A stretch of 64,000 nt of DNA from CATQHW01 sp965243545 (GCA_965243545.1 OZ251573.1:62001-126000), one strand, 5' to 3'. Numbered from the stretch's first letter, positions 8,905 through 18,737 are shown. Made by a program: numbers and translations. Notes: a model not told the origin generated them from the letters alone.

Positions 8905-10866
8905 TTAGCGGTCCAGGTACCACTGCGACGACTGCAGCAGCGGATGAAAGCCGATCGACCATCCGAACCAGAAGCCGCTCGGCACGTTGCGCAGGTCGTT
9001 GCTCACGGTCTGAAACACCGGCGCCGCGTACACCGTGCCGATGTGCCACAGCTGCCGGATGCGCCAGTCCCAGGTTTCGCGGGTGCGCTCGATCCACTCC
9101 GGCGTTCCGGGAACCAGCTTCGCGGCTTCCTGAACCCTGGCCCACAGGTCCAGCCACTCCGGCGGAGGCTCGGTGACGTTGTCGCCCTCGCCGTTCGTGG
9201 CGACCCAGCGGTTCCAGCTGTGTCCGCCGCCGCCTACTTCCCAGAACAGCTGCGCCCATCCCTGCAGGTCCATTTCGGTGGAAGCGCCGCCGCCGTCGAC
9301 GATCAGCATCTCGTACAGTTCGCTCTCCTGGAGCCGCTGATGGGTGATCTTCTCGGGCTTGATGGTGAGAGTCACCCCGACGTCCTCCCACATGTTCTTG
9401 ATCACTTCGGCGACCGTCGCCTCGGGCGCCGAACCGTGCCCGGACTCCATCAGGATGTTCATCGGCTTTCCGTCGGGACGCAGCCGCAGGTTGCGGTCGG
9501 CGTCCCAGCGCAGACCCATCTCGTCCAGGAGCTGATTGGCGCGGTCGAGGTCGTACTCGACCAGGTATTCGCCCCACGCCTCGTCGTAGAAGCTCACGTT
9601 GGGGAGCGGCGCCACCTGCCGCGGCGTCGCCAGGCCAAAGAAGACCGATTCGTTCAACGCGTCGCGGTCGATGGCCAGCGACAGCGCCTGCCGGAACCGG
9701 ATGTCCCAGAAGACGTCATGCAGCACCGGGTCCTTCACCACCGGGTTGAAGCCGACCGTGAACGCGCTCTGATAATCTCCCTTGAGCGTCTGCACGCGGT
9801 AGCCGCCGGCGGCCTCGTTCTCTTTCATCAGCGGGAAGTCGCTCACCGCCAGGATGCTGAACCCGGAGAGGTAGTCGAGGTCGCCGCCGATCGCCCGCAG
9901 CAGCTTGGTCTGCGCGTCGCCGGTATACGGAGCGATCAGCCGGTCGATGTAGGGCAGCTGGTTTCCGGCCGTATCGACCTGCCAGAAGTAGGGATTCCGT
10001 TCGGCCAGATACTCGGTCTCCGTGAAGTCGGTGACGATCCAGGTGTTGAGCGTCGGGATGCCGGGGCGCTGCTGAAAGACCCAGGACGCTTTCCAGTGGT
10101 TGTAGAGCTGCGTCCACGTCTCGAAGCCCTGCTCGGCGGCGAGCTCGTTGGCGTCCGGGTTGTAGTCGACGTGGTATTGGCGCTGGTAGTGCTCGGGCAG
10201 GAAGAAATGACTGCGTGAGGCCGCAAAGGGATGGCTCAGCGACGCCATCAGCGTCGGCTGCGGTACCGACAGGTCGATCTGGATGGTGTAGTCGTCGACG
10301 GCGCTCAGCTCCGCGTTGGCCCATATCCAGGTCGGACCGGTCGGCGTGAGCTCGTCGTTGTTCATCTGGTCATTCCACCAGAACATGATGTCGGCCGACG
10401 TGAAGTCGTCCCCATCCGACCACTTGGCGCCGGGCCGCAGAAAGATACGGTACCGCGTGTAGTCGGCGTTCACCTCGAAACCCATGCCGAGGTCGGTCCT
10501 GATTTCGGCGCCGTTGACGTCCCGCGTAAAGAGACCCCGCTTGAGCAGACTGCGGAAGAAGGTTCCGTCGAACTTGGCAGTTCCGCCATACGCGCCGACC
10601 GATTCGAGCGGCACGGCGACCGCCGGATCGTCGGGCAGCCGCTGCTCCACGGGAGGCAGCGAACCGTCGCTCACCAGCGCCGTCAGCATCGGTGACTCGA
10701 AGTACGCGGGCATGGTCCTGCCGGTCGCCCGTTCGTATTCGGAGACCGATACGTAGGCGTTGACGCCCCCGTCCCCGCCGGCGCCCGTCAAGGCGTCCTG
10801 GGCGAAACCCGGTGAAGCGATGAGCATGACTACGCCCGCCGCAAGAAGAAGAAGTCGTCTTGGCAT
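8905..10866 (-). CDS. ABC transporter substrate-binding protein, family 5 (DppA/OppA type)
   Basis: 653 residues. The signal peptide is clear: PRRLLLLAAGVVMLIASPGFA with cleavage after GFA, and no lipobox cysteine, so the mature protein is periplasmic. The family-5 hallmarks follow: FLRPGAKWSDGDDFTSADI near residue 140, a middle YLAERNPYFW, and RFRQALSLAIDRDALNESVF. This family carries oligopeptides, nickel-like complexes and, in many soil and marine bacteria, oligosaccharides. It is larger than E. coli DppA (about 535), as is common in the glycan-binding branch. The gene is followed by its two permeases, and its ATPase gene (15968-16963) is at the head of the same run. Confidence 0.9.
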   Translation of the reverse strand: MPRRLLLLAAGVVMLIASPGFAQDALTGAGGDGGVNAYVSVSEYERATGRTMPAYFESPMLTALVSDGSLPPVEQRLPDDPAVAVPLESVGAYGGTAKFDGTFFRSLLKRGLFTRDVNGAEIRTDLGMGFEVNADYTRYRIFLRPGAKWSDGDDFTSADIMFWWNDQMNNDELTPTGPTWIWANAELSAVDDYTIQIDLSVPQPTLMASLSHPFAASRSHFFLPEHYQRQYHVDYNPDANELAAEQGFETWTQLYNHWKASWVFQQRPGIPTLNTWIVTDFTETEYLAERNPYFWQVDTAGNQLPYIDRLIAPYTGDAQTKLLRAIGGDLDYLSGFSILAVSDFPLMKENEAAGGYRVQTLKGDYQSAFTVGFNPVVKDPVLHDVFWDIRFRQALSLAIDRDALNESVFFGLATPRQVAPLPNVSFYDEAWGEYLVEYDLDRANQLLDEMGLRWDADRNLRLRPDGKPMNILMESGHGSAPEATVAEVIKNMWEDVGVTLTIKPEKITHQRLQESELYEMLIVDGGGASTEMDLQGWAQLFWEVGGGGHSWNRWVATNGEGDNVTEPPPEWLDLWARVQEAAKLVPGTPEWIERTRETWDWRIRQLWHIGTVYAAPVFQTVSNDLRNVPSGFWFGWSIGFHPLLQSSQWYLDR

Positions 10867-10981
10867 GTGCGTCCTCCTGACGGTTATCCCGTCCGAGCAT
10901 GCGTGCGCCGTGCGGGACGTGTCAACGGGAGGAGAGGCGGCCGGCGCCGCCCCTCTCGTTTCGACCTTCCCGGGTATGGCG

Positions 10982-12580
10982 TCAGCGGCCGGCCCGGTAC
11001 TGGCGGGTGACCTCCTCCAGCAGCCGGTCGCCGCCGGCGTTGCGCCAGGAGGCGACGTAGCCGTCCCAGGCCGCGTCGATGTCGATCTCCCCGGCGATCG
11101 CCTTGAAGAAGAACTCGTCCTCCACCGCCTTCACGTCGGCCGACAGCATCTGAAACTCCTCGTCCAGCGTCGGCAGAAACCCGAAGTCCAGGGCGGTCTG
11201 ATTCTTCACCAGGTAGTCGTTGACCGGGTAGCGCCAGGTATTCCCGCCCATGTACAGGAACTCGACGCTGGTCGGGACCGCCGTCAGCCGGAAGTAGGCG
11301 GCGCCGGACTTCATCAGCGACGCCGGCGAGCTCCAGTCCTCGGCGCGGATCGGGCTGCCGCCTTCATCGTAATCCCAGTGCGTGCCCCGGATGCCGTAGA
11401 ACGCCGTCGCGTACACCTCCGTGTTGTTGTACAGCTCATCCAGTATCTCCAGGATTCTGGCCAGCTTCTCGTCGGACACGCCGGCGCCGACCGACGACGG
11501 GCTCCACACCGCGCTGCGCGAATAGGTGCCGCGCTGGCCGGTCGGCCCCACCGGCGACACCACGATCACCGGCTCCACGTCCGGATGGTTCGCCTTGAGC
11601 ATCCCCCACGCCTGGCTGGTCGACGGACTGGTGAGTTGCGCCGACCACGACTCGAACGCCCCGATCAGTCCGTTGCCGAACTTCCGGCGCATCTCGGCGC
11701 TGTCCGCCACGACGAACTCGGGATGGATGATCTCTTTCTCATACCATGAGTTGAGAAACTTCAGCGCGTCCCGGTAGGCGGCGCCGATCTGCGAGTACGC
11801 AAGGTCGTCGCCGTGTTCCTCCCAGGTGTTGAGGCGAACGCCGAAGGCGCCCAGTACGTTCGGAAAGAACATCGCGCGGTCGCCGATCGCGCCGCCGCCC
11901 TGATACGGCATCAACCCGAACGTGTCCCGGCGGCCGTTGCCGTCCGGGTCTTCGTTGCGGAACTTGACGAAGATGTCCTCCAGCTCCGCCAAGGAATCCG
12001 GCCCCTCGTGGAAGTAGGCGCCTTCCACCGGCCGCGTCCGGTACCCTATGGCGTCGAGCCAGTCCTTGCGGATCACCATGCCGGGGCCGGCCGCGGCGAT
12101 AGACAGCACCGCCGGAATCCCCATGTTCTTGCCGTCCACCATGGTGCGGTGGTACAGGATGTCGCCGCCGAGCTCGAACGCCTGCTGCATGTAGCGGGGC
12201 ATGTGCTGCAGCAGCATCTCCTCCGGCACTTCCCGCACGGCGCCGATCCGCACCAGGTCCTCACGCCAGCGGACGTTGAAGTCCGGTATGTCGCCGGACG
12301 CGATCCGCACCCGCCATTGATCCTCCTGGCTGTGGGTGACCTCGTAACCCCACGGCTCGATCTCCACGTCGAAGAGCTCCTCCAGGTAGAGCTCCACCGG
12401 CGTGTCGCGCTCCAGCAGTTCGCCGCCCGCGTTCACTCCCAGCCAGGAGATCGTCATCCGCTGCTCCGCGGCGGCCGCTTCCTCCTCCTGTCCCGCCGCC
12501 CATGCGCCCGGCGCGGCGGCCATGCCGGCCAGCGCGATCGCCGCCAGCCACCGAATCGTCCTGCGTGCTTTCATGCGCAC
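10982..12580 (-). CDS. Extracellular solute-binding protein, LipO-like (CUT1 type)
   Basis: 532 residues. A signal peptide ends near AAPGAWA, without a lipobox cysteine; the mature N-terminus is acidic (GQEEEAAAAE). Motifs such as RKDWLDAIG, NEDPDGNGRRDTFGL and WYEKEIIHPEF are those of the LipO / YtcQ group that feeds the LplB-YtcP permeases encoded just upstream. DPDGNGRRDT resembles an EF-hand-like calcium loop and is a family hallmark. The ligand is probably an oligosaccharide or glycoside. It could start at the ATG two codons in (12574). It follows the YtcP-like gene by 37 bases. Confidence 0.88.
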   Translation of the reverse strand: MRMKARRTIRWLAAIALAGMAAAPGAWAAGQEEEAAAAEQRMTISWLGVNAGGELLERDTPVELYLEELFDVEIEPWGYEVTHSQEDQWRVRIASGDIPDFNVRWREDLVRIGAVREVPEEMLLQHMPRYMQQAFELGGDILYHRTMVDGKNMGIPAVLSIAAAGPGMVIRKDWLDAIGYRTRPVEGAYFHEGPDSLAELEDIFVKFRNEDPDGNGRRDTFGLMPYQGGGAIGDRAMFFPNVLGAFGVRLNTWEEHGDDLAYSQIGAAYRDALKFLNSWYEKEIIHPEFVVADSAEMRRKFGNGLIGAFESWSAQLTSPSTSQAWGMLKANHPDVEPVIVVSPVGPTGQRGTYSRSAVWSPSSVGAGVSDEKLARILEILDELYNNTEVYATAFYGIRGTHWDYDEGGSPIRAEDWSSPASLMKSGAAYFRLTAVPTSVEFLYMGGNTWRYPVNDYLVKNQTALDFGFLPTLDEEFQMLSADVKAVEDEFFFKAIAGEIDIDAAWDGYVASWRNAGGDRLLEEVTRQYRAGR

Positions 12581-12617
12581 CTCCCGTGTAGTGCTCGCCG
12601 GGTTCGACCGGCGGCCT

Positions 12618-13502
12618 TCAACCCTTCAAGGACCCTACCATGATGCCCTTGACGAAGTATCGCTGAACGAACGGATAGGCCACGATGATCGGCCCGATGC
12701 TGACGAACATGGTGGCCGCCTTCACCGTGTCTTCGGTCAGCGCCGTCATGGCGGTTTCTTCCGAGGCGAGCTCCAACCACTCGGCGGCCTGGTTCTCGAT
12801 CAGGATGCGCCGCAGCAGCAGCTGCAGCACGATCAGATCGCGGCGCCCGGCGTAGATCATGGCGTGAAACCACTCGTTCCAGTGGTAGACCACGGACCAC
12901 AGGCCGACGGTGGCGATCACCGGCAGCGACAGCGGCGCGATGATCCGCGCCAGCAGGGTGAAGATGCCGGCGCCGTCGAGCACCGCCGACTCCTCCATCT
13001 CCGCCGGCAGCTCCTGGAAGAAGTTGCGCATGATGATGATGTAGAACGCCCAGGCCAGCGTCGGCAGGATCAGCACGACCCTGGTGTTGAGCAGGCCGAG
13101 GCTCTTGAACCAGAGGTACTCCGGAATCAGCCCGCCGCGGAAAAACATGGTGAACAGGATCACCACCGTGATCGTCTTGCGGAACGGCAGCGTCGTCTTG
13201 GCTACGCCGTAGGCGGCCAGCATGCAGATTACCAGCGTCAGCGACGTCCCGGAAAACGCGCGGATGACGGTGTTGAGGTAGCCGACGGCCACGCTGTTCT
13301 TGGAGAACACCTCCCGGTACGACTGCAGGGTCACCTCTTCCGGGAACAGCTTGAGCCCCATCCTGATGGCCGCCGCCGGCGTGCTGAACGAATCGACCAG
13401 CATCTTCCAGAAGGGATAGATGATCGACAGGGACACCAGCACCATCACCACCGGCACGACGGTGTCCAGGACCAGGTCTTCGGTGGTGCGCCGGCGCGTC
13501 AC
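12618..13502 (-). CDS. Carbohydrate ABC transporter permease (YtcP/AraQ type)
   Basis: 294 residues, six membrane helices. It begins with the LVLDTVVPVVMVLVSLSIIYPF span, typical of the MalG/AraQ side of CUT1 importers, contains the EAA loop ESAVLDGAGIFTLLARIIAPLS, and ends in the family tail YFVKGIMVGSLKG. It forms the membrane channel with the LplB-like permease, whose stop it overlaps by ATGA (13502/13499). No MalK/MsmX-type ATPase gene for this transporter is seen in the window, so it must borrow one from elsewhere or share the DppD-like ATPase. Confidence 0.92.
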   Translation of the reverse strand: MTRRRTTEDLVLDTVVPVVMVLVSLSIIYPFWKMLVDSFSTPAAAIRMGLKLFPEEVTLQSYREVFSKNSVAVGYLNTVIRAFSGTSLTLVICMLAAYGVAKTTLPFRKTITVVILFTMFFRGGLIPEYLWFKSLGLLNTRVVLILPTLAWAFYIIIMRNFFQELPAEMEESAVLDGAGIFTLLARIIAPLSLPVIATVGLWSVVYHWNEWFHAMIYAGRRDLIVLQLLLRRILIENQAAEWLELASEETAMTALTEDTVKAATMFVSIGPIIVAYPFVQRYFVKGIMVGSLKG

Positions 13503-14428
13503 AGCACCGTTCCGCGCGCGCCGAGGCGCCTGATCACGTAGTTCACGATGAGCAGCAGCAGCAGTCCCAGGAGGTTCTGGCTCACGCCGACCGCGGTGGT
13601 GTAGCTGAACTGAAAGTTCACCAGTCCCTGCCGATAGACGTAGGTGTCGATGATGTCTCCCACCGAGTAGACGATGGGGCTGTAGAGGTTGAAGATCTGA
13701 TCGAACCCGGCTTCGAACATCTCACCGACGCGGAGCAGGAACAGCACGACGATGACCGGGAGGATGGCCGGCAGCGTGACGTGGCGGATGCGCTGCACGC
13801 GCCCGGCGCCGTCGATCTGGGCCGCGTCGTAGAGCTGCGGGTCGATGCCGGCGATCGCCGCCAGATAGATGATCGAGCCCCACCCCACCGTCTTCCAGAT
13901 GCCGGTGACCACCACCGCCAACAGAAAGAAGAACGGGTCCTGCATGAACACCACGCCGCGCGTCCTGCCGAACAGTTCCACCAGGACGTAGTTCACCGGT
14001 CCCTCGAACGCCAGGAACGAATGAAACAGGCCGCCGGCGACTACCCAGGAGATGAAGTGCGGCAGATAGCTGATGGTCTGAAAGGATTTCTTGAGGCGGA
14101 CGCCGAACACCTCGTTGAGCATCAGCGCGAACAGGATCGGCGCCGGGAACACCGTGAACAGCTTCAGCAGGCTGATCATGACGGTATTGCGAAACACGCG
14201 CAGGAAGTCGGCGCTCTGCAGCATGCGCTCGAAGTACTTGAGGCCGGCCCACTCGCTGCCCCAGATGCCGCCGGTGATGGTGAAGTTCTTGAAGGCCAGC
14301 ACGATGCCGGCCATCGGCACGTACTTGACCGCTACCAGGCAGACCAGGGCGGGGACGATGATCAGGTAGTAGGCCCGGTGCCGGTACATCTCCCGGAGCA
14401 GGCCGGACCGCCCGGCGCCTCCGATCAC
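13499..14428 (-). CDS. Carbohydrate ABC transporter permease (LplB type)
   Basis: 309 residues, six spans. It has the LplB/YteP signature features: a start ending in YLIIVPALVCLVAVKYVPMAGI, the conserved FKNFTITGGIWGSEWAGLKYFE segment, and the EAA loop DAAQIDGAGRVQRIRHVTLP. This permease class is common in Paenibacillus and spirochaetes and imports polysaccharide fragments. The start ATG at 14428 lies two bases after the glycosidase gene's stop, so sugar-cleaving enzyme and permease are translationally close. It continues into the YtcP-like permease by an ATGA overlap. Confidence 0.92.
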   Translation of the reverse strand: MIGGAGRSGLLREMYRHRAYYLIIVPALVCLVAVKYVPMAGIVLAFKNFTITGGIWGSEWAGLKYFERMLQSADFLRVFRNTVMISLLKLFTVFPAPILFALMLNEVFGVRLKKSFQTISYLPHFISWVVAGGLFHSFLAFEGPVNYVLVELFGRTRGVVFMQDPFFFLLAVVVTGIWKTVGWGSIIYLAAIAGIDPQLYDAAQIDGAGRVQRIRHVTLPAILPVIVVLFLLRVGEMFEAGFDQIFNLYSPIVYSVGDIIDTYVYRQGLVNFQFSYTTAVGVSQNLLGLLLLLIVNYVIRRLGARGTVL

Positions 14429-14430
14429 GG

Positions 14431-15891
14431 TCAGTCCAGCAGGCGGAAGGCGTACAGCTCACCGTCCTGCAGGCGAAAGCGGAGCGCGACGGGACGCTCC
14501 CCGGCCGGCAGCCGCTCGCGGCCGCCCCAGGTGACCGGCTGCCGTACTCCGCCGGCGCGCAACGGAGCGCAATCGCCGGCGCCGTAGCCGTCCAGGGCGG
14601 CGCCGTCCGGGTCCACCACCTCGACCAGCAGACGGCCGCCGGAGACGTCGGCGTTGACCGCCAGGCGGCGCCCGCCGGGCGCGAACGGCGCCGTCCGCAC
14701 CGACCCCTCGAACGGGCCGGCGTCGAGCGAAACGAACCCGTCGAGGCGCCAGGAGACTCGCCCGATGGCGCACACCTTGGGCGGCAGTGGTCCGCCGTGC
14801 GTGGTGTTGATCCCGGTGTAGTAGTGCCACACCTCGTCGCCGTGAATCACCGGGCGGTCCGCCGAGCAGAGAATGCAGCCGGCGTCGAAGCTGCCGCGTT
14901 CGCCGCGCGGGATGATCGGCGACCGGTCCGGGAACCGATGCCAGCGCAGGCCGTCCCGGCTGTGCGCCAGCTGCGCCTCGATCGGGCCGTCCCACGGGCT
15001 CTGCTCGGTACGCTGCTCCGGCGGCCGGTCGCGCTCAATGGTGGAGTGGCGCACCACGTCGAAGACCGGCAGGAACCCCAGAAACTGGCCGCCGTAGCAG
15101 AATCCGGCCATGCCGTAGAACTCGCTGCGCTGTTCCCGGTCCAGGGTCCAGCGGTCGTCCTGCTCATCCGGCTCCAGGATCGTCTTCGGCGCAGACCAGT
15201 GTTGGAAGTCCTGACTCGTCGCCACGGCGATGAGCCGGCGCTTGAACGGGTCATTTCCCCAGCGGCGATGAAACGCGAAGTAGACGCCGTCCTCCGGCCG
15301 CCGGGCCAGGGTGACGGTCTCCAATATCTCGTCTCCGCCGGCGATCACGGGATTGGCCGGGTACTCCCGCCAATCGATGCCGTCGGCGGAGTGAGCTATC
15401 CAGTAGCCGCGCTGCGCGCTACGCCATTCCCACGCCATCATCCGGTAGCGTTCGTGCGGGTTGTGCGCCGCCGGATCGATGATCACGGTGGGGCTGTGCT
15501 TGTCGAAGACGATGATGTTGTTGGCCCGGGAGCCGTCGAACGGGAACCGCCCCAGGTCGGGCTTGTCCCAATGCAGGCCGTCCGCGGAGGTGGCGTAGAG
15601 GATCAGGTCGCCCTGCCGCTCCCGCATCTCCGGCGAACGGTGCTCGTTGCCCCGGCCTAAGCGGCTCAGGTACCACATGCGGAACTGCCCGCTGTCCGGG
15701 TCGTGGTGCACGGTGCCGTAGACGTAGACCCGCTTCCCCTCCCACGGGCGGTCCGGCGTCAGCACCGGTTGCTCCGGTTTCCTGCCGGGGTGCACGGTGC
15801 GCACCATCCCGTGCAGGTCCGCGACGATGCCGTCGTCCACGAAGAGCTGCGGCACGCCCGTCGCCATTGCGGCCGGTCGGTTCAGGTCCAT
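14431..15891 (-). CDS. GH32/GH43-like beta-propeller glycosidase-related protein
   Basis: About 486 residues without signal peptide. Repeated propeller signatures (YVYGTVHHDPDSGQFRMWY, YATSADGLHWDKPDLG, IAHSADGIDWREYP, LAHSRDGLRWHRFPD) are those of the GH32/GH43/sialidase-like five-bladed propellers with SxDGxxW blade motifs. A beta-sandwich-like C-terminal region follows from about residue 390. It probably acts in the cytoplasm on the sugar imported by the adjacent LplB/YtcP system. I take ATG 15891 as the start; an upstream GTG (15909) would add six residues and neither has a clear ribosome site. The specificity is unknown. Confidence 0.65.
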   Translation of the reverse strand: MDLNRPAAMATGVPQLFVDDGIVADLHGMVRTVHPGRKPEQPVLTPDRPWEGKRVYVYGTVHHDPDSGQFRMWYLSRLGRGNEHRSPEMRERQGDLILYATSADGLHWDKPDLGRFPFDGSRANNIIVFDKHSPTVIIDPAAHNPHERYRMMAWEWRSAQRGYWIAHSADGIDWREYPANPVIAGGDEILETVTLARRPEDGVYFAFHRRWGNDPFKRRLIAVATSQDFQHWSAPKTILEPDEQDDRWTLDREQRSEFYGMAGFCYGGQFLGFLPVFDVVRHSTIERDRPPEQRTEQSPWDGPIEAQLAHSRDGLRWHRFPDRSPIIPRGERGSFDAGCILCSADRPVIHGDEVWHYYTGINTTHGGPLPPKVCAIGRVSWRLDGFVSLDAGPFEGSVRTAPFAPGGRRLAVNADVSGGRLLVEVVDPDGAALDGYGAGDCAPLRAGGVRQPVTWGGRERLPAGERPVALRFRLQDGELYAFRLLD

Positions 15892-15967
15892 GACCGCAAA
15901 GGGTAGCACGGTCCGGCCGGCTTGCGGCGGCGCCGCGCGGGCTGCGGCTCCGGGTCGAGCGCCGCGG

Positions 15968-16963
15968 TCAGCGCTCGTAGAGCCAGCAGGCGACGGCGTG
16001 TTTGGGCCCGATCCGGGTATGGCCGGGGTCGGCGGCGCACCGTTCGTGCGCGTGCGGGCAGCGCGGCGCGAAGCGGCATCCGCGAATCGCTGCGGTCGGA
16101 TCCGGCACCGAACCGGAAATGACCTCCAGTTTTTCCTTCGGAGCCGCCGCCATCGCGGGAATCGACCGGAAGAGCGCCTGCGTATAGGGGTGGGACGGAT
16201 TGGCGAAGAGATCGGCGGCCGGCGCCCGCTCCACGATCCGGCCCAGGTACATCACCAGCACCGTGTCCGCCATCTTGGCGATGACTCCCAGATCGTGAGT
16301 TATGAAGAGTACGGCCATGTGGTACTCGCGCTGCAGGTCGGTCAGGAGCTGCAGTATCTGCGCCTCTATCGTCACGTCGAGCGCCGTGGTCGGTTCGTCC
16401 GCGTTGAGCAGCTTGGGACGGCACGACAGCGCCATGGCGATCATGGCCCGCTGCCGCATGCCGCCGCTCAGCTGATGCGGGTACTCGTCGACGCGCCGTT
16501 CCGGGTCCGGCATCCCGACGCTGCGGAGCATGCGCACGGCGTACTCCTTGGCGTCCCGCTTGTTCAAGCCGACGTGCAGCCGCACGCTCTCCATGATCTG
16601 CGATCCTATCGAATAGATCGGGCTCAGAGTCCGCATCGGCTCCTGAAACACCATCGAAATCTCCGCGCCGCGAATCCGGCGCATCTTCTTTCCCTTGGCC
16701 GGCAGCGCGGCGATGTCGACGATCTCATGGTCGCGGCGCAGGCGTATCGAGCCCGATTCAATGCGTCCCGGCGGGCTCGGTATCAGGCGCAGAATGGAAA
16801 GCGCCGTGACGCTCTTGCCGCAACCGCTTTCACCGACTACGCCGACTATTCGCCGCTTCTCCAGGTCGAAGCTCACGCCGTCCACGGCGCGGACCACGCC
16901 GTCGTCGGTGTGGAACCAGGTGCGCAGATCGCGGACTTCAAGGAGTGTGCCGGTGTCACTCAT
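15968..16963 (-). CDS. Oligopeptide/dipeptide-type ABC transporter ATP-binding protein (DppD/OppD)
   Basis: 331 residues. Walker A is GESGCGKS, the signature is LSGGMRQR, Walker B is ADEPTTALD, and the switch His is in FITHDLG. The C-terminus has the DppD/OppD extension with four cysteines (CRFAPRC, ERC, VAC), which in relatives can bind an iron-sulphur cluster. The start ATG at 16963 gives MSDTGTLLEVRDLRTWF, the usual beginning; the frame runs further upstream as non-coding. No DppF/OppF partner follows. Instead the next genes are a glycosidase and the LplB/YtcP permeases, before the DppA-B-C genes resume. Confidence 0.93.
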   Translation of the reverse strand: MSDTGTLLEVRDLRTWFHTDDGVVRAVDGVSFDLEKRRIVGVVGESGCGKSVTALSILRLIPSPPGRIESGSIRLRRDHEIVDIAALPAKGKKMRRIRGAEISMVFQEPMRTLSPIYSIGSQIMESVRLHVGLNKRDAKEYAVRMLRSVGMPDPERRVDEYPHQLSGGMRQRAMIAMALSCRPKLLNADEPTTALDVTIEAQILQLLTDLQREYHMAVLFITHDLGVIAKMADTVLVMYLGRIVERAPAADLFANPSHPYTQALFRSIPAMAAAPKEKLEVISGSVPDPTAAIRGCRFAPRCPHAHERCAADPGHTRIGPKHAVACWLYER

Positions 16964-17075
16964 CTCACGTTCCGCGTTTTGCCTCAAAAGAGCCGCGGCG
17001 CCGATCCTATGCGGACGCCCGGCCGCGCGGCAAGCGGCGGTTGATGATCCGGTCGATTCGGGACATGGTCGCGGC

Positions 17076-18686
17076 ATGGGATTCGACACGGTGATAGCCG
17101 GCGGCTCGGTGATCGACGGGACCGGCGGCAGGGCGTACCGGGCGGACGTGGCGGTCGCGGACGGGCGCATCGCCGCGGTCGGCGACTTGTCGGCTGCCGG
17201 ACGGGCAGAGACGATCGACGCCGCCGGCCGGGTGGTGTGCCCGGGTTTCATCGACGTGCACGCGCATTCCGACGTCTCCATGCTCGACGATCCGGGCGGC
17301 GAGTGCAAGGCGCACCAGGGCGTCACCACCGAGGTGGTGGGCAACTGCGGCTCGTCTGCGTATCCGGCCGGACTGCTCACCCCGGCGGAGCTGCAGGCGG
17401 TCGCGCCCGTGCACGTGATCGAGGGATCGGGCGTGCGGTATGACTGGACGGACTTCGACGGCTGGGCGGCCGCGCTCGAACGCCGCGGCATCAGCCTCAA
17501 CGTCGTGGGTCAGGTCGGGCACGGCACGCTCCGTCAGGCGGCGAAGGCTACGCGGAACCGGCCGGCGAACGACCGGGAGCTGGCGGTCATGAAGCGTCTG
17601 GTGGCCCAGGCGGTGGAGCAGGGGGCGGTCGCGCTCACCACGGCGCTCACCGGCCCGCCGGCCATGGGGGCCTCGACCGGCGAGATCGCAGCGCTTGCCG
17701 CCGAGGCGCAACGCTTTCCGGGCGCCTTCTACGCCACGCACGCGCGGCTGCACGACGGCAATCACTTCAACGCCGTGGACGAGGCGATCGCGATCGGCGA
17801 GCTGACCGGAATCGCCGTGCAGTACTCCCACATCGCCCTGATCGACACGCGGCGCCACGGCGAAGGCGCGGAGATGGTGCGGCGCATGGAGGCGGCGCGG
17901 GAACGGGACGTGGACGTGCTCTACGACGTCTATCCCTATACCGCCGGGTCATGCGGGATCACGGGCGTGCTGCCGCTGTGGGCGCAGGAGGACGGAACGG
18001 CGGCGGTGCGGCGCCGGCTTGCGGATGCGGAAACCTGCGCCCGGATGGCGCAGGAGATGGCGCGCGGCTTCTGGGGAGGGTTGCCGCTGCCCTGGGACAA
18101 GTACGTGATCACCAAGGCCAACAAGGATTCGACCCGCTGGATGGTAGGCAAGCCGTGGACGGAGATCGCCGCCCGGCGGGGCGAGTCGCCGGTGCAGGCG
18201 GTCCTGTCGGCCGCGCGCGAGGATTGCTGGCTGGAAGGGGTGATGCACCTCCGGTCGGAGGACGACGTGCGCTACTTCGTGGGCCACCCCCTGGCCATGA
18301 TCGGCTCCGACGGCACAGCGGTGTCGCCCGACGGGCCGTGGGGCGCCGGGTCGCCGCATCCCCGTTTCTACGGCTGCTACCCGCGTCTGCTCGGACGGTA
18401 CGTGCGCGAGTACGGGGTGCTCACGCTGGAGGATGCGGTCTACAAGATGACCGGCGCGGTGGCGGACCGGCTGCGGATGGCAGGCCGCGGGCGGATCGCC
18501 CCGGGAAAGGCGGCCGACCTGGTCGTGTTCGACGCGGACACCGTCATGGACAACGCGACCTGGGAGGACCCGCACCGGTACCCGGACGGGATCGGCCACG
18601 TGCTGGTGAACGGCCAGCCGGTGATCCGTGACGGCGCCCACACCCGGGCGCGCCCCGGCCGCGTGCTGCGCCGGGGCGCCGAGTAG
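17076..18686 (+). CDS. N-acyl-D-amino-acid deacylase (D-aminoacylase, amidohydrolase superfamily)
   Basis: 536 residues of metal-dependent amidohydrolase. The start MGFDTVIAGGSVIDGTGG is the usual beta-sandwich beginning; the metal ligands HAHSD (about residue 65), the family cysteine in VVGNCGSS, the YSHIALIDT strand and the catalytic Asp in MIGSDGTAV are all present. These enzymes release D-amino acids from N-acyl derivatives, useful in recycling bacterial cell-wall or lipopeptide D-amino acids. ATG 17076 is chosen because the fold starts there. The gene is divergent from the DppD-like gene across about 110 bases, so the imported D-peptides could be its substrate, but this is inference. Confidence 0.88.
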   Translation: MGFDTVIAGGSVIDGTGGRAYRADVAVADGRIAAVGDLSAAGRAETIDAAGRVVCPGFIDVHAHSDVSMLDDPGGECKAHQGVTTEVVGNCGSSAYPAGLLTPAELQAVAPVHVIEGSGVRYDWTDFDGWAAALERRGISLNVVGQVGHGTLRQAAKATRNRPANDRELAVMKRLVAQAVEQGAVALTTALTGPPAMGASTGEIAALAAEAQRFPGAFYATHARLHDGNHFNAVDEAIAIGELTGIAVQYSHIALIDTRRHGEGAEMVRRMEAARERDVDVLYDVYPYTAGSCGITGVLPLWAQEDGTAAVRRRLADAETCARMAQEMARGFWGGLPLPWDKYVITKANKDSTRWMVGKPWTEIAARRGESPVQAVLSAAREDCWLEGVMHLRSEDDVRYFVGHPLAMIGSDGTAVSPDGPWGAGSPHPRFYGCYPRLLGRYVREYGVLTLEDAVYKMTGAVADRLRMAGRGRIAPGKAADLVVFDADTVMDNATWEDPHRYPDGIGHVLVNGQPVIRDGAHTRARPGRVLRRGAE

Positions 18687-18737
18687 CGGCCGGGTTCGAT
18701 TCGGGAGCTCGATTGAAGCGCACGCGACCCCGGCGCA

